Below, in pieces: positions 17,001-24,640 of a stretch of DNA of 64,000 nucleotides (its first letter is position 1; every line of letters begins with the position of its first letter). Below the pieces are notes generated by a model, which had not been told where the DNA came from, searched no databases, and was given only the letters and a program-made list of their open reading frames with translations. Source of the DNA: Aldehydirespirator sp965261105 (GTDB lineage: Bacteria > Actinomycetota > Acidimicrobiia > Acidimicrobiales > Aldehydirespiratoraceae); contig CBDHCM010000006.1 of the NCBI GenBank assembly GCA_965261105.1, forward strand, positions 620,001 through 684,000, written 5' to 3'. The position numbers and the translations under genes are program-made.

Positions 17001-18413
17001 GAGCTCGCCGCGGGCGCCCTCGCGGCCACAGTAGCGCCCGGCGAGGCCGCCGCCTGGCTGGTGGACGACCCGAAGCGCCAGCGCCAGTTCGCCGGCGGAT
17101 GGCACCCCGGCGACGGCCATCTGGTCGTCATGGGCGGACCCGGATCGGGCACGTCCACCACTCTGGCCGCGGTGGCCCTCGATCTATGCCGGACCCGTTC
17201 CCCCGACGACCTGCACGTCTACGCGATCGATCTGGACGCCGGGCTGCTGTCCGCGCTCGAGGGTCTTCCCCATGTGGGCGCGGTGATCGCGCCGACCGAC
17301 GGCGAGCGCCGGGCCCGGCTGCTGCGACTGCTCGACGACGAGGTCACCGCCCGGCGGTCCCGCCCAGTCTCCACAGCGATCGTGCTGCTGGTAGACGATC
17401 TCGCCGGACTGGCCCGGGCCCACGATCCGGTGCGCGACTCCGAGCCCCACGAACGCTTCGCTCGCATCTGGAGTGACGGCCCCGGGGTGGGCCTGAGAGT
17501 GGCGGTGAGCATTGCTCGGGCCGCCGACCTGCCGCCGGACCTCGCCGCGTCGGCGGGAGTGGTGCTGGTCCACGCGACAGCTGACGCCGGCGAGGGACTG
17601 CGCTTCGGGCTGCGGGCATCGACGGCCGGGCTGGTCGCGGGCCGGGCCGTCAGGGCCGACGACGGCAAGGAGTTGCAAGTCGCCCGGCCCGCAGCCGGCG
17701 ACTTCGGGGCAGCCGCGGCCGAGGTGGCGGCGGCCGCGCCGCCGACCGGGCGCGGACCGGCCCGCATCGGCTCGCTGCCACATGCGGTCTCCTTCAAAGA
17801 ACTGCCCGGCAGCGCCCTCATCGGGGATCGGCGGCTCGACGTTCGCTTCGCCTTGGGCGACCTGAGCCTGGCGCCGACCGGCTTCGCGCTGCACGACGGC
17901 GAGCACGCCCTGGTGCTGGGGCCCCCCCGCACCGGGCGAACCTCCGCTCTGGCCGCGATCGGCGCGGCGGCTCGCCTCGCCGGGGTGGAGGTGGTCGTAG
18001 TGGCCGACCGGCTCGGCGATCTGGCACCGCTCCTGGGCGTGGAGCCGGTCCCCGTGGCCGAACTCGAATGCCGCTCCGAGGGCCCGCGCCAACTGCTGCT
18101 CATCGACGACGCCGACCGCGTCGGCGACCCCTCCGGGCTGCTGGCCGGCATGGCCGCCGCCCGCGACGGCATCTGCCATCTGGTGGCCTCCGCCACTGCC
18201 GAGCGGCTGCGCTCGTCCTACGGCCACTGGCTCAACGAGATGCGAGCGTGCCGGACCGGGATGCTGTTTCGGCCGGGACCCCTCGACGGCGACCTGCTCG
18301 GCGCGGCCCTGCCCGCCCGACTGGCGTTGCCGCCGGTTCCGGGCCGGGGACTCATCGTGGTCGACGGCGCGGCCGCGGTGGCGCAGGTGGCACTCGTGGA
18401 CGGGGCTGCGTAG
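14067..18413 (+). CDS. Type VII secretion FtsK/SpoIIIE ATPase with FHA domain (EssC/EccC-like)
   Basis: A 1448-residue motor for WXG100 export. The FHA domain spans about 100-190 (GSWVIGRSQGCDMVL, SRRHARV, SCNGTVV). One or two membrane helices lie at about 250-285. The first FtsK domain has Walker A GGTTGSGKSE near 655 and Walker B LVVVVDEFATL near 758. A repetitive RRDSEP linker covers about 890-946. Two further ATPase-like domains have degenerate P-loops, GGPGSGTSTT near 1022 and GPPRTGRTSA near 1285, that lack the Walker lysine. An N-terminal FHA on the same chain is closer to firmicute EssC than to split mycobacterial EccCa/Cb. The GTG start at 14067 has AAGGA ten bases upstream. Confidence 0.87.
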   Translation: MRIRHCCDGAERIVEIDSRLEDYTVADLAAALNCQLDEAGDGAAAGVSIDGSWHSPETPLSSVPIWEGALLEIAPGSGQSRSQSPHQQAGPPPAGSSPGRVLVVTAGLRAGTRLSPPPRGSWVIGRSQGCDMVLDDPAVSRRHARVSTDEPGGRAVITDLSSCNGTVVAGRAVTAPTPVPARATVRLGATCLQWRIAVDDAPAAVRAGLGATAGRIPFNRPPRRRPPTAPAMLRVPAEAPPRPEPDPLSWAGIALPVVAGLVLALVWNPFMAVFAALGPLITIGTWLERRRRTARTHQRASEEVANQVRRFVAALPAERAAERRRRVALVPDLAELVRRAETPSLRCWERRRGDPDAMRLGVGTADVPYSPPLDVDGKGAAAPEALEAMRALEPLRDVPVAVSLTPGDVVGVVGPLPAARAVARALVLQAAVLHGPADLAIAGLVPGRAAEWSWMRWLPHTADAAGGGPGALVATERDAMSAAAETAAADSAPRVLLAVIDGVEALTGRSAPGRALLTLAPTAGIIVTTDVCDLPSSCTTIVQVDHEAGGLRLVDPRSAAVMEPLVAWGVTIATANHAAARLARLDDPELGAGRANLPESVSLVDLLGGEPTPESVDRRWHATRGTADLHVPIGAAAEGPLVLDLVVDGPHLLIGGTTGSGKSELLRSLVAGLALSADPDHLAFVLIDYKGGAAFDRCAEMPHVAGMVTDLDDRLAERALVCLEAELRHREERLRAAGAEDLAAFRNRTGLAAEPLPRLVVVVDEFATLAAELPEFLHSLVGIAQRGRSLGVHMVLATQRPAGVVTDDIRANTSCRIALRVTDRHDSNDVIGSPAAARIPRQRPGQALARLGPGELIAFQSALVTGTTPVGSAGLRVASAEEPSRHARSEPRRDRDPRRDSEPRRDSEPRRDSEPGRDSEPGRDSEPGRDREPGRDSEPRRDPAGRSDLDAVVEAVRAAHRRRGGRAPRSPWPAPLPSELAAGALAATVAPGEAAAWLVDDPKRQRQFAGGWHPGDGHLVVMGGPGSGTSTTLAAVALDLCRTRSPDDLHVYAIDLDAGLLSALEGLPHVGAVIAPTDGERRARLLRLLDDEVTARRSRPVSTAIVLLVDDLAGLARAHDPVRDSEPHERFARIWSDGPGVGLRVAVSIARAADLPPDLAASAGVVLVHATADAGEGLRFGLRASTAGLVAGRAVRADDGKELQVARPAAGDFGAAAAEVAAAAPPTGRGPARIGSLPHAVSFKELPGSALIGDRRLDVRFALGDLSLAPTGFALHDGEHALVLGPPRTGRTSALAAIGAAARLAGVEVVVVADRLGDLAPLLGVEPVPVAELECRSEGPRQLLLIDDADRVGDPSGLLAGMAAARDGICHLVASATAERLRSSYGHWLNEMRACRTGMLFRPGPLDGDLLGAALPARLALPPVPGRGLIVVDGAAAVAQVALVDGAA
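16735..16905 (+). repeat. In-frame 18-bp-type repeats encoding RRDSEP/GRDSEP
   Basis: About nine imperfect 18-base units (CGCGACTCCGAACCG and variants) encode alternating RRDSEP, GRDSEP and RRDRDP. They form a strongly charged, disordered linker between the first and second ATPase domains. Several units are identical at base level, so slippage is likely ongoing. A similarly expanded 18-bp linker occurs in the binding-protein gene at 5965. Confidence 0.9.
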
Positions 18414-18485
18414 CGTCGAGGTCCGGCGCGTCCGAACGGACCCGCCGCGCATCTGTCGAGTCCGCCGAGCCATCCGGGAGCACCC

Positions 18486-19280
18486 GTGACGCATCCCAGC
18501 ATCCGCATCGAGACCGCCGGTGCGGTCACCACCGTCACCATCGACCGGCCCCGCCGCAAGAACGCCTGCACGACCGCCATGTGGACGGCCCTGCGGGAGG
18601 GGTTCCGCCAGATCGCCGAGTCGCCGGCCCGGGCGGTCGTCATAACCGGGGCGGGGGGCGACTTCTGCGCCGGTGCCGACGTCGGTCCCGGAGACGACGA
18701 GGAGGTGGCCCGAGACCAGCCACGCCGGCACCGGATAGACCACATGCGCGACATCGCCGACACGGTCATGGCCATCCACGACTGCCCCAAGCCGGTGGTC
18801 GCCAAGGTGGACGGGGTGGCGGTGGGGGCCGGGCTGGGCGTGGCGTTGGCCTCCGACATGGTGTGGTGCTCGCAGCGGGCCCGGTTCTCGCTGATCTTCG
18901 CTCGGCGGGGCCTCAGCCTCGACTTCGGCACGTCGTGGCTGCTGCCCAAGCGCATCGGGCTGCACGAGGCCAAGCGCCTGGCCTTCACCGGCGAGATCAT
19001 CGGCGCCCAGCGGGCCGCGGACCTCGGCATCGTCAACGAGGTTGTGCCGGTCGCCGAGCTCGACGCCGCCGTGGGCGAGATGGTGGCCACCGTCGCGGCC
19101 GGACCCCCGCTCGCGCTGGCCAACTCCAAGCGTTACCTCAACAACGCCTCCAACATCTCACTGTTCCAGGCGCTGGAGGCCGAGGCGCTCGGCCAGGGCG
19201 TCAACTTCTCCACCCGAGACACCAAGGAGGCCATGCGGGCCTTCATCGAGAAGCGCGACCCCGCCTTCGAGGGCTGGTGA
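18486..19280 (+). CDS. Enoyl-CoA hydratase/isomerase family protein
   Basis: A 264-residue crotonase. GAGGDFCAGADVG holds the first oxyanion-hole region, and KVDGVAVGAGLGVALASDM holds the second with the GAG hinge. Members hydrate or isomerise acyl-CoA thioesters in fatty acid or aromatic breakdown. The acidic residue of classic hydratases in the third motif is not clearly present (RRGLSLDFGTSWLLPK), so isomerase or side-chain degradation roles are possible. The GTG start at 18486 fits the homology. Its 3' end overlaps the opposite-strand methylase frame by 38 bases. Confidence 0.88.
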   Translation: MTHPSIRIETAGAVTTVTIDRPRRKNACTTAMWTALREGFRQIAESPARAVVITGAGGDFCAGADVGPGDDEEVARDQPRRHRIDHMRDIADTVMAIHDCPKPVVAKVDGVAVGAGLGVALASDMVWCSQRARFSLIFARRGLSLDFGTSWLLPKRIGLHEAKRLAFTGEIIGAQRAADLGIVNEVVPVAELDAAVGEMVATVAAGPPLALANSKRYLNNASNISLFQALEAEALGQGVNFSTRDTKEAMRAFIEKRDPAFEGW

Positions 19281-21030
19281 GCCCCGCGATCGAGAGCGGG
19301 TGACGAGCAGGAGCCTCCGGCCGCGTTGCGAGCAGATCCAAGTACAGGTCGCGCAAGCCCCGTCTGGCGCTCGCGATGTGTTCGAAGTGGCCTTGCGCAG
19401 CCTCTCCTGCTCGCGAAGCCCACGAGTCGTCGAATGGCGCAAGCATGAGCGAGAGCACATCCTCGGCATCGATTCGGCGACGAGAACTCGATGTGCCGCG
19501 GCCCAGCGGTGCGATCTGCCGACGAACAAGCGGGTGCTGGAGCAGCACCAGCGCTGCGTACGGATCAAGATCCGGACGAAACACACCAAACTCTGCAGAG
19601 CATTGGATTTGGCCAATACGAGCCGGAACGACTGCTGCCCTGAACTTGCTTGGGTTGAGCAACGAGACGAGCAACTCTCCGGGCTCTGCTAGTTGGCCAG
19701 GGGTCACCGGCCGATGCGTCCAGGCGAGGTTCCAGTCAACTGCGCCGAGTTCGTCCACATGGAGGACCGACACGAACGGCAGGCCGCCAGCCAGGTTCGA
19801 GCGACGCTTGCCGTTGAACTGAAGGATCGTCCGCGCCTCAAATCCCCCCGCGTCCTTGAGTTCGGCGCGAGCCGCCTCCGCATCCTCATCGAGCGTCGAG
19901 GCATCAAGACTGCTCAATTCGGCGAACCGTCTCCTGGCCACCCGCTTCGACGGCTGCCAGCAATCCGGGCTGGCGATGAATCGTCGGATGTCCTCAGTGA
20001 TCCCGGGAAGGTCATCGCCGCCTGGATCGCAGGTCGGCGAACCCTTGCTCATGACGAACCCAACGTGATCGGCTCGCGCTAGGAACACATGTTTCCTTGA
20101 CTCGGCCGGTGCCTTCCGGAGAAAGGTCACGCTGGTCTTGGCAGTTGTCCCGGCAGGGGCGAACGTGGCTGATGGAAGGCTGATGACCCCTTCCACACCC
20201 AGCGGCAGGTCAAGCCGTGACCTACCGAGCAGGAGTTTCCGCATCGCTCGACCGTCTCCGATGCCGTCGGGCAAAATAATTCCCGCTATGCCACCCGGCG
20301 CGAGAAGCTCGATACAGCGAGCCACGAATGCGAGTGCCGGGTCCACACGCTGGGATCCCGCCAGGATTGGAAAACAGTACGCCGTCCGCTCGATTCCTTC
20401 GGCAGAGTCGTACTTCTTGTCCCCAAACGGGGGATTGGTCAAGATCAAGGAGAACCTGCTGCGTTGCTGCGACACCTGCTGATCCGTGATCGAGTCGCCC
20501 ACAACGAATACCTCAGGCGTGCGGATCCCTGCTGCCATGAGGTTCACACGCGCCATCGCCACCGACGATGCAGACTGGTCCGCACCGAACAGCGGACCAC
20601 CGCTCTCGAGCCAGCGTTCGTCAATCCCGCGCCGGCGAGCCTCGTGAAGCAGGCCGACGAGGAAGCGGCCGCTGCCACAGCACGGGTCACCCATCAGAGC
20701 CGAGCTGTCGTCCTCGGGTTTGGCAGCCGCAAGAAGCTCGAACCCGACCGTCACCATGAGCTTGACGACACCCTCGGGTGTGAGGTAAGTCCCCAGGCCT
20801 CCCGCGTGCTCGTACCTGCCGCGCAGGAAGACGTCAAAAGCTGTGCCGACAGGGTCGTACGCTCCGACAGCCCCTAGTTCGATGCTGCCCAGGATGCGCA
20901 CAGCCTCCGAGAGCACGTCCGGTCTCGTAATCCGAAGGGGCTCGTCCAGCGGCCAAACCGGCTGGACTTGGCCGCTCGGCAACCGGGCACCCAATGGCGG
21001 CAGGCTGTTCGCTAGCGGAGGTCGGAGCAA
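19243..21030 (-). CDS. N6-adenine DNA methylase (HsdM-like), both ends doubtful
   Basis: A 595-residue protein with SAM motif DPCCGSGRFLVG near residue 118 and catalytic LTNPPFGD near 188, defining a gamma-class N6-adenine methyltransferase of type I restriction style. No specificity (HsdS) or nuclease (HsdR) subunit is adjacent. Family members usually have a longer helical N-terminal domain than the roughly 85 residues here. The last residues (SPRRRGRASR) are low-complexity and antisense to the crotonase gene, so either end may be truncated. It could be a solitary methylase, a remnant of a restriction system, or the modification partner of the HNH endonuclease 40 kb away. Confidence 0.75.
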   Translation of the reverse strand: MLRPPLANSLPPLGARLPSGQVQPVWPLDEPLRITRPDVLSEAVRILGSIELGAVGAYDPVGTAFDVFLRGRYEHAGGLGTYLTPEGVVKLMVTVGFELLAAAKPEDDSSALMGDPCCGSGRFLVGLLHEARRRGIDERWLESGGPLFGADQSASSVAMARVNLMAAGIRTPEVFVVGDSITDQQVSQQRSRFSLILTNPPFGDKKYDSAEGIERTAYCFPILAGSQRVDPALAFVARCIELLAPGGIAGIILPDGIGDGRAMRKLLLGRSRLDLPLGVEGVISLPSATFAPAGTTAKTSVTFLRKAPAESRKHVFLARADHVGFVMSKGSPTCDPGGDDLPGITEDIRRFIASPDCWQPSKRVARRRFAELSSLDASTLDEDAEAARAELKDAGGFEARTILQFNGKRRSNLAGGLPFVSVLHVDELGAVDWNLAWTHRPVTPGQLAEPGELLVSLLNPSKFRAAVVPARIGQIQCSAEFGVFRPDLDPYAALVLLQHPLVRRQIAPLGRGTSSSRRRIDAEDVLSLMLAPFDDSWASRAGEAAQGHFEHIASARRGLRDLYLDLLATRPEAPARHPLSIAGLTSPRRRGRASR

Positions 21031-21136
21031 CCCGCAGCCGCGGTCACTGCCGGAGTTCGCCGGGAGATCCCGCGGCCACCGCGCCGGTCACCATGGCCGG
21101 GGCCATCACCCCCGCCCTGTCGCTAGGTCGTCGGGG

Positions 21137-21424
21137 CTATTGCCATGAGCCGATGTCGCTCGCAGCGATGCCCAGAGCGTCCCACGCGGGCTCGAGCGCG
21201 GCGCGCGCCTCGTCGCCGAAGCCGTTGGCACCGGGCGGGTTGTCCAGGTTGAAGACGGCGTCCATCGCGGCGGCGTCGGCACCGGCGGGGACCATGTAGG
21301 CCTCCACCACCCGCCAGAAGGCCAAGCCCTCGGCCTGGTGCTCCTTGGCCTTGGCGTCGTTGCCGTCGGCAAGGTCGCCCTCGATCAGGGGAAGGCGCGT
21401 ACTGAGCGGAGAAAGCAAGTTCAC
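21137..21424 (-). CDS. Hypothetical protein fragment next to iron-type transporter
   Basis: A 95-residue frame from a GTG at 21424, with EHQAEGLAFWRVVEAYM and AAMDAVFNLDNPPGANGFGD. It reads like the helical C-terminal part of a longer exported protein and has no signal peptide of its own, so it may be truncated. It is divergent from an iron-type binding protein gene, with about 60 bases between them. A link to iron acquisition (for example FEA1-like proteins) is only a guess. Confidence 0.45.
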   Translation of the reverse strand: MNLLSPLSTRLPLIEGDLADGNDAKAKEHQAEGLAFWRVVEAYMVPAGADAAAMDAVFNLDNPPGANGFGDEARAALEPAWDALGIAASDIGSWQ

Positions 21425-21434
21425 GGGAATGTCG

Positions 21435-21482
21435 TTAGGCTCACTTTACGATCTTCGCAAACCCACACTATAGTTGTTCGCC
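21435..21482 (+). promoter_or_regulatory. Promoter of iron-type ABC operon, possible DtxR-like half-site
   Basis: TTTACG (21445-21450) and TATAGT (21469-21474) are spaced 18 bases apart and end eight bases before the ATG at 21483, suggesting a very short or absent leader. TTAGGCT at 21435 resembles half of a DtxR/IdeR iron box and would overlap the -35, but the second half-site is poor. Confidence 0.35.
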
Positions 21483-22550
21483 ATGATCCGACCAATCCTC
21501 CCCGTGATGCTTGCTGCAGCCCTGCTCGCAGGGGCCTGTGCCGGCGACGAGCCCCGAATGCTGGACGGAACCGCGGCGGAGATCTACAGCGGAGCCTGCG
21601 CCGGGTCCAACGGCCGGGAGGTCACGGTGTACTCGGGCCGGACCGAGAACCTGATCGGCCCCACTCTGGAGGCCTTCGCCTGCGAGACGGGCACCGAAAT
21701 CGCGGTGCGATGGGGCAGCTCCACCGACCTGGCCCTGCTGCTGGCCGAGGAGGGTGATCGCACCGGGGCCGACGTCTTCCTGTCCCGATCGCCCGGGCCG
21801 GTCGGGTTTCTCGAGAGCGACGGCCTGCTCGGCACGATCGACGACGGCGTGCTCGGCCTGGTGGCGCCCGAGAACCGCTCCGCGTCGGGAACCTGGGTCG
21901 GATTCTCGGGCCGCAAGCGCGTCCTGGTCCACAACATTGACTCGGCACCGCCCGGGGAGCTCCCCCAGTCGGTGTTCGACCTAACCGACGAGCGCTATCG
22001 GGGCCGGGTGGCCATCCCGGCCACCAACGGCTCCTTCGTCGACTGGTTCACCGTGTTCCGCGACCAGTACGGCAGCGATGTCGCCTCGCAGTGGCTCAAC
22101 GACATGGTGGCCAACGACGCCCGCTACTACCCCAACAACCGTTCCATCGTCGAGGCGGCCGGGCGCGGCGAGATCGACATGGGCCTCGTCAACCACTACT
22201 ACCAGTACCAGGAGGCCGCGGCCGCAGGCGACCGCCACCGGGCTGCCAACCACGACCTGGCCGACGACGACATCGGGTCTCTGCTCATCATCACCGCGGC
22301 CACCATCACGGCCGGAAGCGACAACCGGCAGGCGGCCAACGAACTGATCGCCTACCTCTTGACCGAGCCAGTGCAGCGCTATTTCAGCCAGCAGACCCTC
22401 GAGTATCCGCTGGCGGCCGGGGTCGAGCCGGCCGACGTGCTGCCGCCGCTGAAGGCGCTGGAGATCGGCAGCGTCGACTTCGACGCCCTCGGTGGCGGTT
22501 TCGCCGAGACCATCGCCATCATCGAGGCCAGCGGCATCCTCGACCAGTGA
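21483..22550 (+). CDS. Iron(III)-type ABC transporter substrate-binding lipoprotein
   Basis: A 355-residue FbpA/AfuA-like binding protein. It has an N-terminal lipoprotein signal (LAAALLAGACAGDEP, Cys lipidated), then VTVYSGRTENLIGPTL and NNRSIVEAAGRGEIDMGLVNHYY. The last includes the paired tyrosines (NHYYQYQ) that commonly bind iron in this family. It supplies a permease encoded just downstream. The ATG at 21483 is preferred over TTG at 21474. The gene ends in a GTGA overlap that opens a chain of three micro-ORFs leading to the permease start. Confidence 0.88.
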   Translation: MIRPILPVMLAAALLAGACAGDEPRMLDGTAAEIYSGACAGSNGREVTVYSGRTENLIGPTLEAFACETGTEIAVRWGSSTDLALLLAEEGDRTGADVFLSRSPGPVGFLESDGLLGTIDDGVLGLVAPENRSASGTWVGFSGRKRVLVHNIDSAPPGELPQSVFDLTDERYRGRVAIPATNGSFVDWFTVFRDQYGSDVASQWLNDMVANDARYYPNNRSIVEAAGRGEIDMGLVNHYYQYQEAAAAGDRHRAANHDLADDDIGSLLIITAATITAGSDNRQAANELIAYLLTEPVQRYFSQQTLEYPLAAGVEPADVLPPLKALEIGSVDFDALGGGFAETIAIIEASGILDQ

Positions 22551-22691
22551 CCGCCATGGTGGACCTCGGGCCCGCGAGCGTCTTGTTGAACCGGTGACCG
22601 CCGCGGTGGACCTCGGGCCCGCGAGCGTCTTGTTGAGCCGGTGACCGCCGAAGTGCCGCTGGAGGCCCTCGGCGGCATCCTCAATCAGTGA
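22547..22691 (+). repeat. 47-bp x3 junction array: three coupled 16-codon micro-ORFs
   Basis: Three exact-period units run from the binding-protein stop to the permease start. They form ORFs at 22547-22597, 22594-22644 and 22641-22691, each GTG to TGA, 16 codons, each overlapping the next by GTGA. Peptides are VTAMVDLGPASVLLNR, VTAAVDLGPASVLLSR and VTAEVPLEALGGILNQ. The VTxE start mimics the permease (VTVE) and the GGILNQ end mimics the binding protein (SGILDQ). So binding protein, three micro-ORFs and permease form an unbroken GTGA chain. Confidence 0.9.
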
Positions 22692-24307
22692 CCGTCGAGA
22701 CGTCGATGCGGCCGTTGCGGCCCTCAAGCACTCCGCCGCTGCTGCGGGCGGCGGGGCTGGCCCTGGCTGTCGCCTTCGCTTTCCCGGGGGTGTATCTCGT
22801 CTACCGGAACTTCTCAGAGGGCGCCGACCCGGCCGGACTGATCGTCAGCCACCGCACCATCGGCCCGCTATGGCGCTCGCTGCAGCTCGCGGTGTCGGTG
22901 TCGGGCGCGGCGCTAGTCCTTGGCACCGGGCTTGCCTGGCTAACCACCCGCACCCATCTGCCGCTCGGCCGGCTGTGGCGGATCCTGCTGCCGCTGCCGC
23001 TGGTGTTCCCCACCTTCGTCGGCGCGGCCGCGTTCATCCACACCCTCAACCCCGGCGGGCTGGCCAACGACCTGCTCGCCGGCATCGGGGTGGACCGGAC
23101 CCCCGAGCTTCGGGGCTTCTTCGGGGCCTGGCTGGTCCTGACCCTGATGACGTACCCGTACGTGTACCTGCCCGTCGCGGCACGGCTCCGGCAGCTGCCG
23201 AGCACTCTCGAGGAGAGCGCCAGAGTGCTCGGCGACACCGCGCTCAAGGTCTTCGGGCGGATCTGTGTGCCCCAGATGGCCACCGCCATGGGCGCCGGGA
23301 CGCTGCTGGTGTTCCTGTACACCCTCAGCGACTACGGCGCGGTGCAGCTCATGCGCTATGACACCCTCACCCGGGCCATCGCCACCAACCAGCTCGCCAA
23401 CCCGCCGGTTGCGCTGGCCCTGAGCCTCATACTGCTCGTGCTGGCCGCGCTGGTAGTTCTTGGAGAGCGCCGCTTCTCGCGCCGGCTTCCCGACGCTGGC
23501 GGGGGCCAGTCGAACCGCCCGATGATCTACGACCTCGGCCGCTGGCGCCCTCCGGCGTTGGGGTTCGTTGTTGCGGCGGCCGCCGGCGCGGTCGGTGCGC
23601 CCCTACTGGCGTTGTTCGACTGGGCTGCAAGCGGGCTGGTGAGGTCGGCGACGGGTGGGCGGCCCCTAACCATCGACTCGTCCGAAGTGCTGGACGCCAC
23701 CGTCAACACCTTGGGCGTCAGCGTGGTCGCCGCCTTGGTGTCGACTGCGGCGGTGCTGCCCGTCGCCCTGCTTGTCGGCCGCTACCGGTCGCGCTCGGGC
23801 TCGTTCGCCCACGCCGTGGTGATCAGCACCTTCGCCCTCCCAGGCATCCTCATCGCGCTCTCGATGCGGTTCTGGACGCTGCGCTCAGATGTGGCGTTCG
23901 ATCTGTTCAACGACACCCTGGCCCTGCTGATCTTCGCCTACGTGGTGCGGTTCGGGTCGCTTGCCATGGGTGTGACGCTGGTGGCCGTTCGAGGTGTTCC
24001 CGACCGGCTCCACGACTCGGCCCGGATCCTGGGAGCCGGCCGCTTGCGCCGATTCTTCTCGGTTGACCTGCCCATCATGGCGCCGGGCCTTCTCGCCGGG
24101 GCGGGCCTCGTGCTGCTGTCGGTGATGAAGGAGCTGCCCATCAGCCTGTTCGTGTCGCCTCTGGGCTTCTCCACGCTGGCCACGAGGATCTTCGGATCCT
24201 TCGAGGACGCGTTCATTGCCGAGGCGGGGATCATGGCCGTGGTCCTCGTGGCTCTGTCGTTCGTGTTGACGTGGTTCCTCGTGATTCGCCGCGACGACCT
24301 GATGTGA
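22688..24307 (+). CDS. Iron(III)-type ABC transporter permease (two fused permease halves)
   Basis: A 539-residue FbpB/ThiP-like permease with about twelve hydrophobic segments and two coupling loops (LEESARVLGDTALKVFGRIC and LHDSARILGAGRLRRFF). The duplicated EAA-type loop is typical of iron permeases, which contact two ATPases with one chain. Start GTG at 22688 overlaps the last micro-ORF stop. No ATPase gene follows: the next stretch holds a decayed gene and then bacterioferritin. The ATP-binding subunit must be encoded elsewhere or is lost. Confidence 0.88.
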   Translation: MTVETSMRPLRPSSTPPLLRAAGLALAVAFAFPGVYLVYRNFSEGADPAGLIVSHRTIGPLWRSLQLAVSVSGAALVLGTGLAWLTTRTHLPLGRLWRILLPLPLVFPTFVGAAAFIHTLNPGGLANDLLAGIGVDRTPELRGFFGAWLVLTLMTYPYVYLPVAARLRQLPSTLEESARVLGDTALKVFGRICVPQMATAMGAGTLLVFLYTLSDYGAVQLMRYDTLTRAIATNQLANPPVALALSLILLVLAALVVLGERRFSRRLPDAGGGQSNRPMIYDLGRWRPPALGFVVAAAAGAVGAPLLALFDWAASGLVRSATGGRPLTIDSSEVLDATVNTLGVSVVAALVSTAAVLPVALLVGRYRSRSGSFAHAVVISTFALPGILIALSMRFWTLRSDVAFDLFNDTLALLIFAYVVRFGSLAMGVTLVAVRGVPDRLHDSARILGAGRLRRFFSVDLPIMAPGLLAGAGLVLLSVMKELPISLFVSPLGFSTLATRIFGSFEDAFIAEAGIMAVVLVALSFVLTWFLVIRRDDLM

Positions 24308-24312
24308 GGCTC

Positions 24313-24583
24313 ATGCCTCCGGCTCAGCGACGGCTGTCTCGGCTTGCGCCGGCGATGACCGCAGTGGCGTTGTGGACCGTCGCGATGGCCCCTCCGGCCA
24401 TTGGTGCCCGGGCCTCCTACGGCGCCCGCGTCACCGCCGACGAGCCCAGTCGATGCGGGCGCCTGGTCCCGGTTGTTGGACCCCCCGCCGAGCCAGGGTC
24501 CGCTTCTCGATCTGCAGGGTGTCGATGCGGGCGCCTGGTCCCGGTCGTTGGACGGCTTCGCCGAGCACGTCGTGGAGGACTGA
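24313..24583 (+). pseudogene. Membrane-protein remnant: signal segment and C-terminal tail only
   Basis: ATG at 24313 starts a signal-anchor-like peptide (MTAVALWTVAMAPPAIG, then SYGARVTADEP). The frame then shifts. A second frame gives VDAGAWSRLLDPPPSQG, LLDLQG and VDAGAWSRSLDGFAEHVVED, ending at 24583. The start resembles large actinobacterial membrane proteins of several hundred residues, so the middle appears deleted. The tail contains a 72-bp direct repeat (24449 and 24521). It may have been co-transcribed with the permease. Confidence 0.5.
24449..24556 (+). repeat. 72-bp-period direct repeat at a deletion scar
   Basis: GTCGATGCGGGCGCCTGGTC begins at 24449 and again at 24521, followed in both copies by CCGGTTGTTGGAC or CCGGTCGTTGGAC. 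The period is a multiple of three and repeats VDAGAWSR(L/S)LD in one frame. It lies in the remnant gene between the iron-type permease and bacterioferritin. Confidence 0.85.
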
Positions 24584-24640
24584 CCACCGCTGCGGCCCTG
24601 TCCGTTCGGGCAACCGGACCGGGGCCGGTAGGGTGGGGCG

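Noticed and set aside
21435..21453. Full DtxR/IdeR iron box
   Set aside because: Only one half resembles the consensus; reported as a weak half-site only.
22547..22691. CRISPR-like array
   Set aside because: Units are directly adjacent without spacers and are explained by coupled ORFs at a gene junction.
24401..24583. Independent 60-residue gene starting at TTG 24401
   Set aside because: No ribosome site, contains a direct repeat, and fits better as the shifted tail of the decayed gene beginning at 24313.
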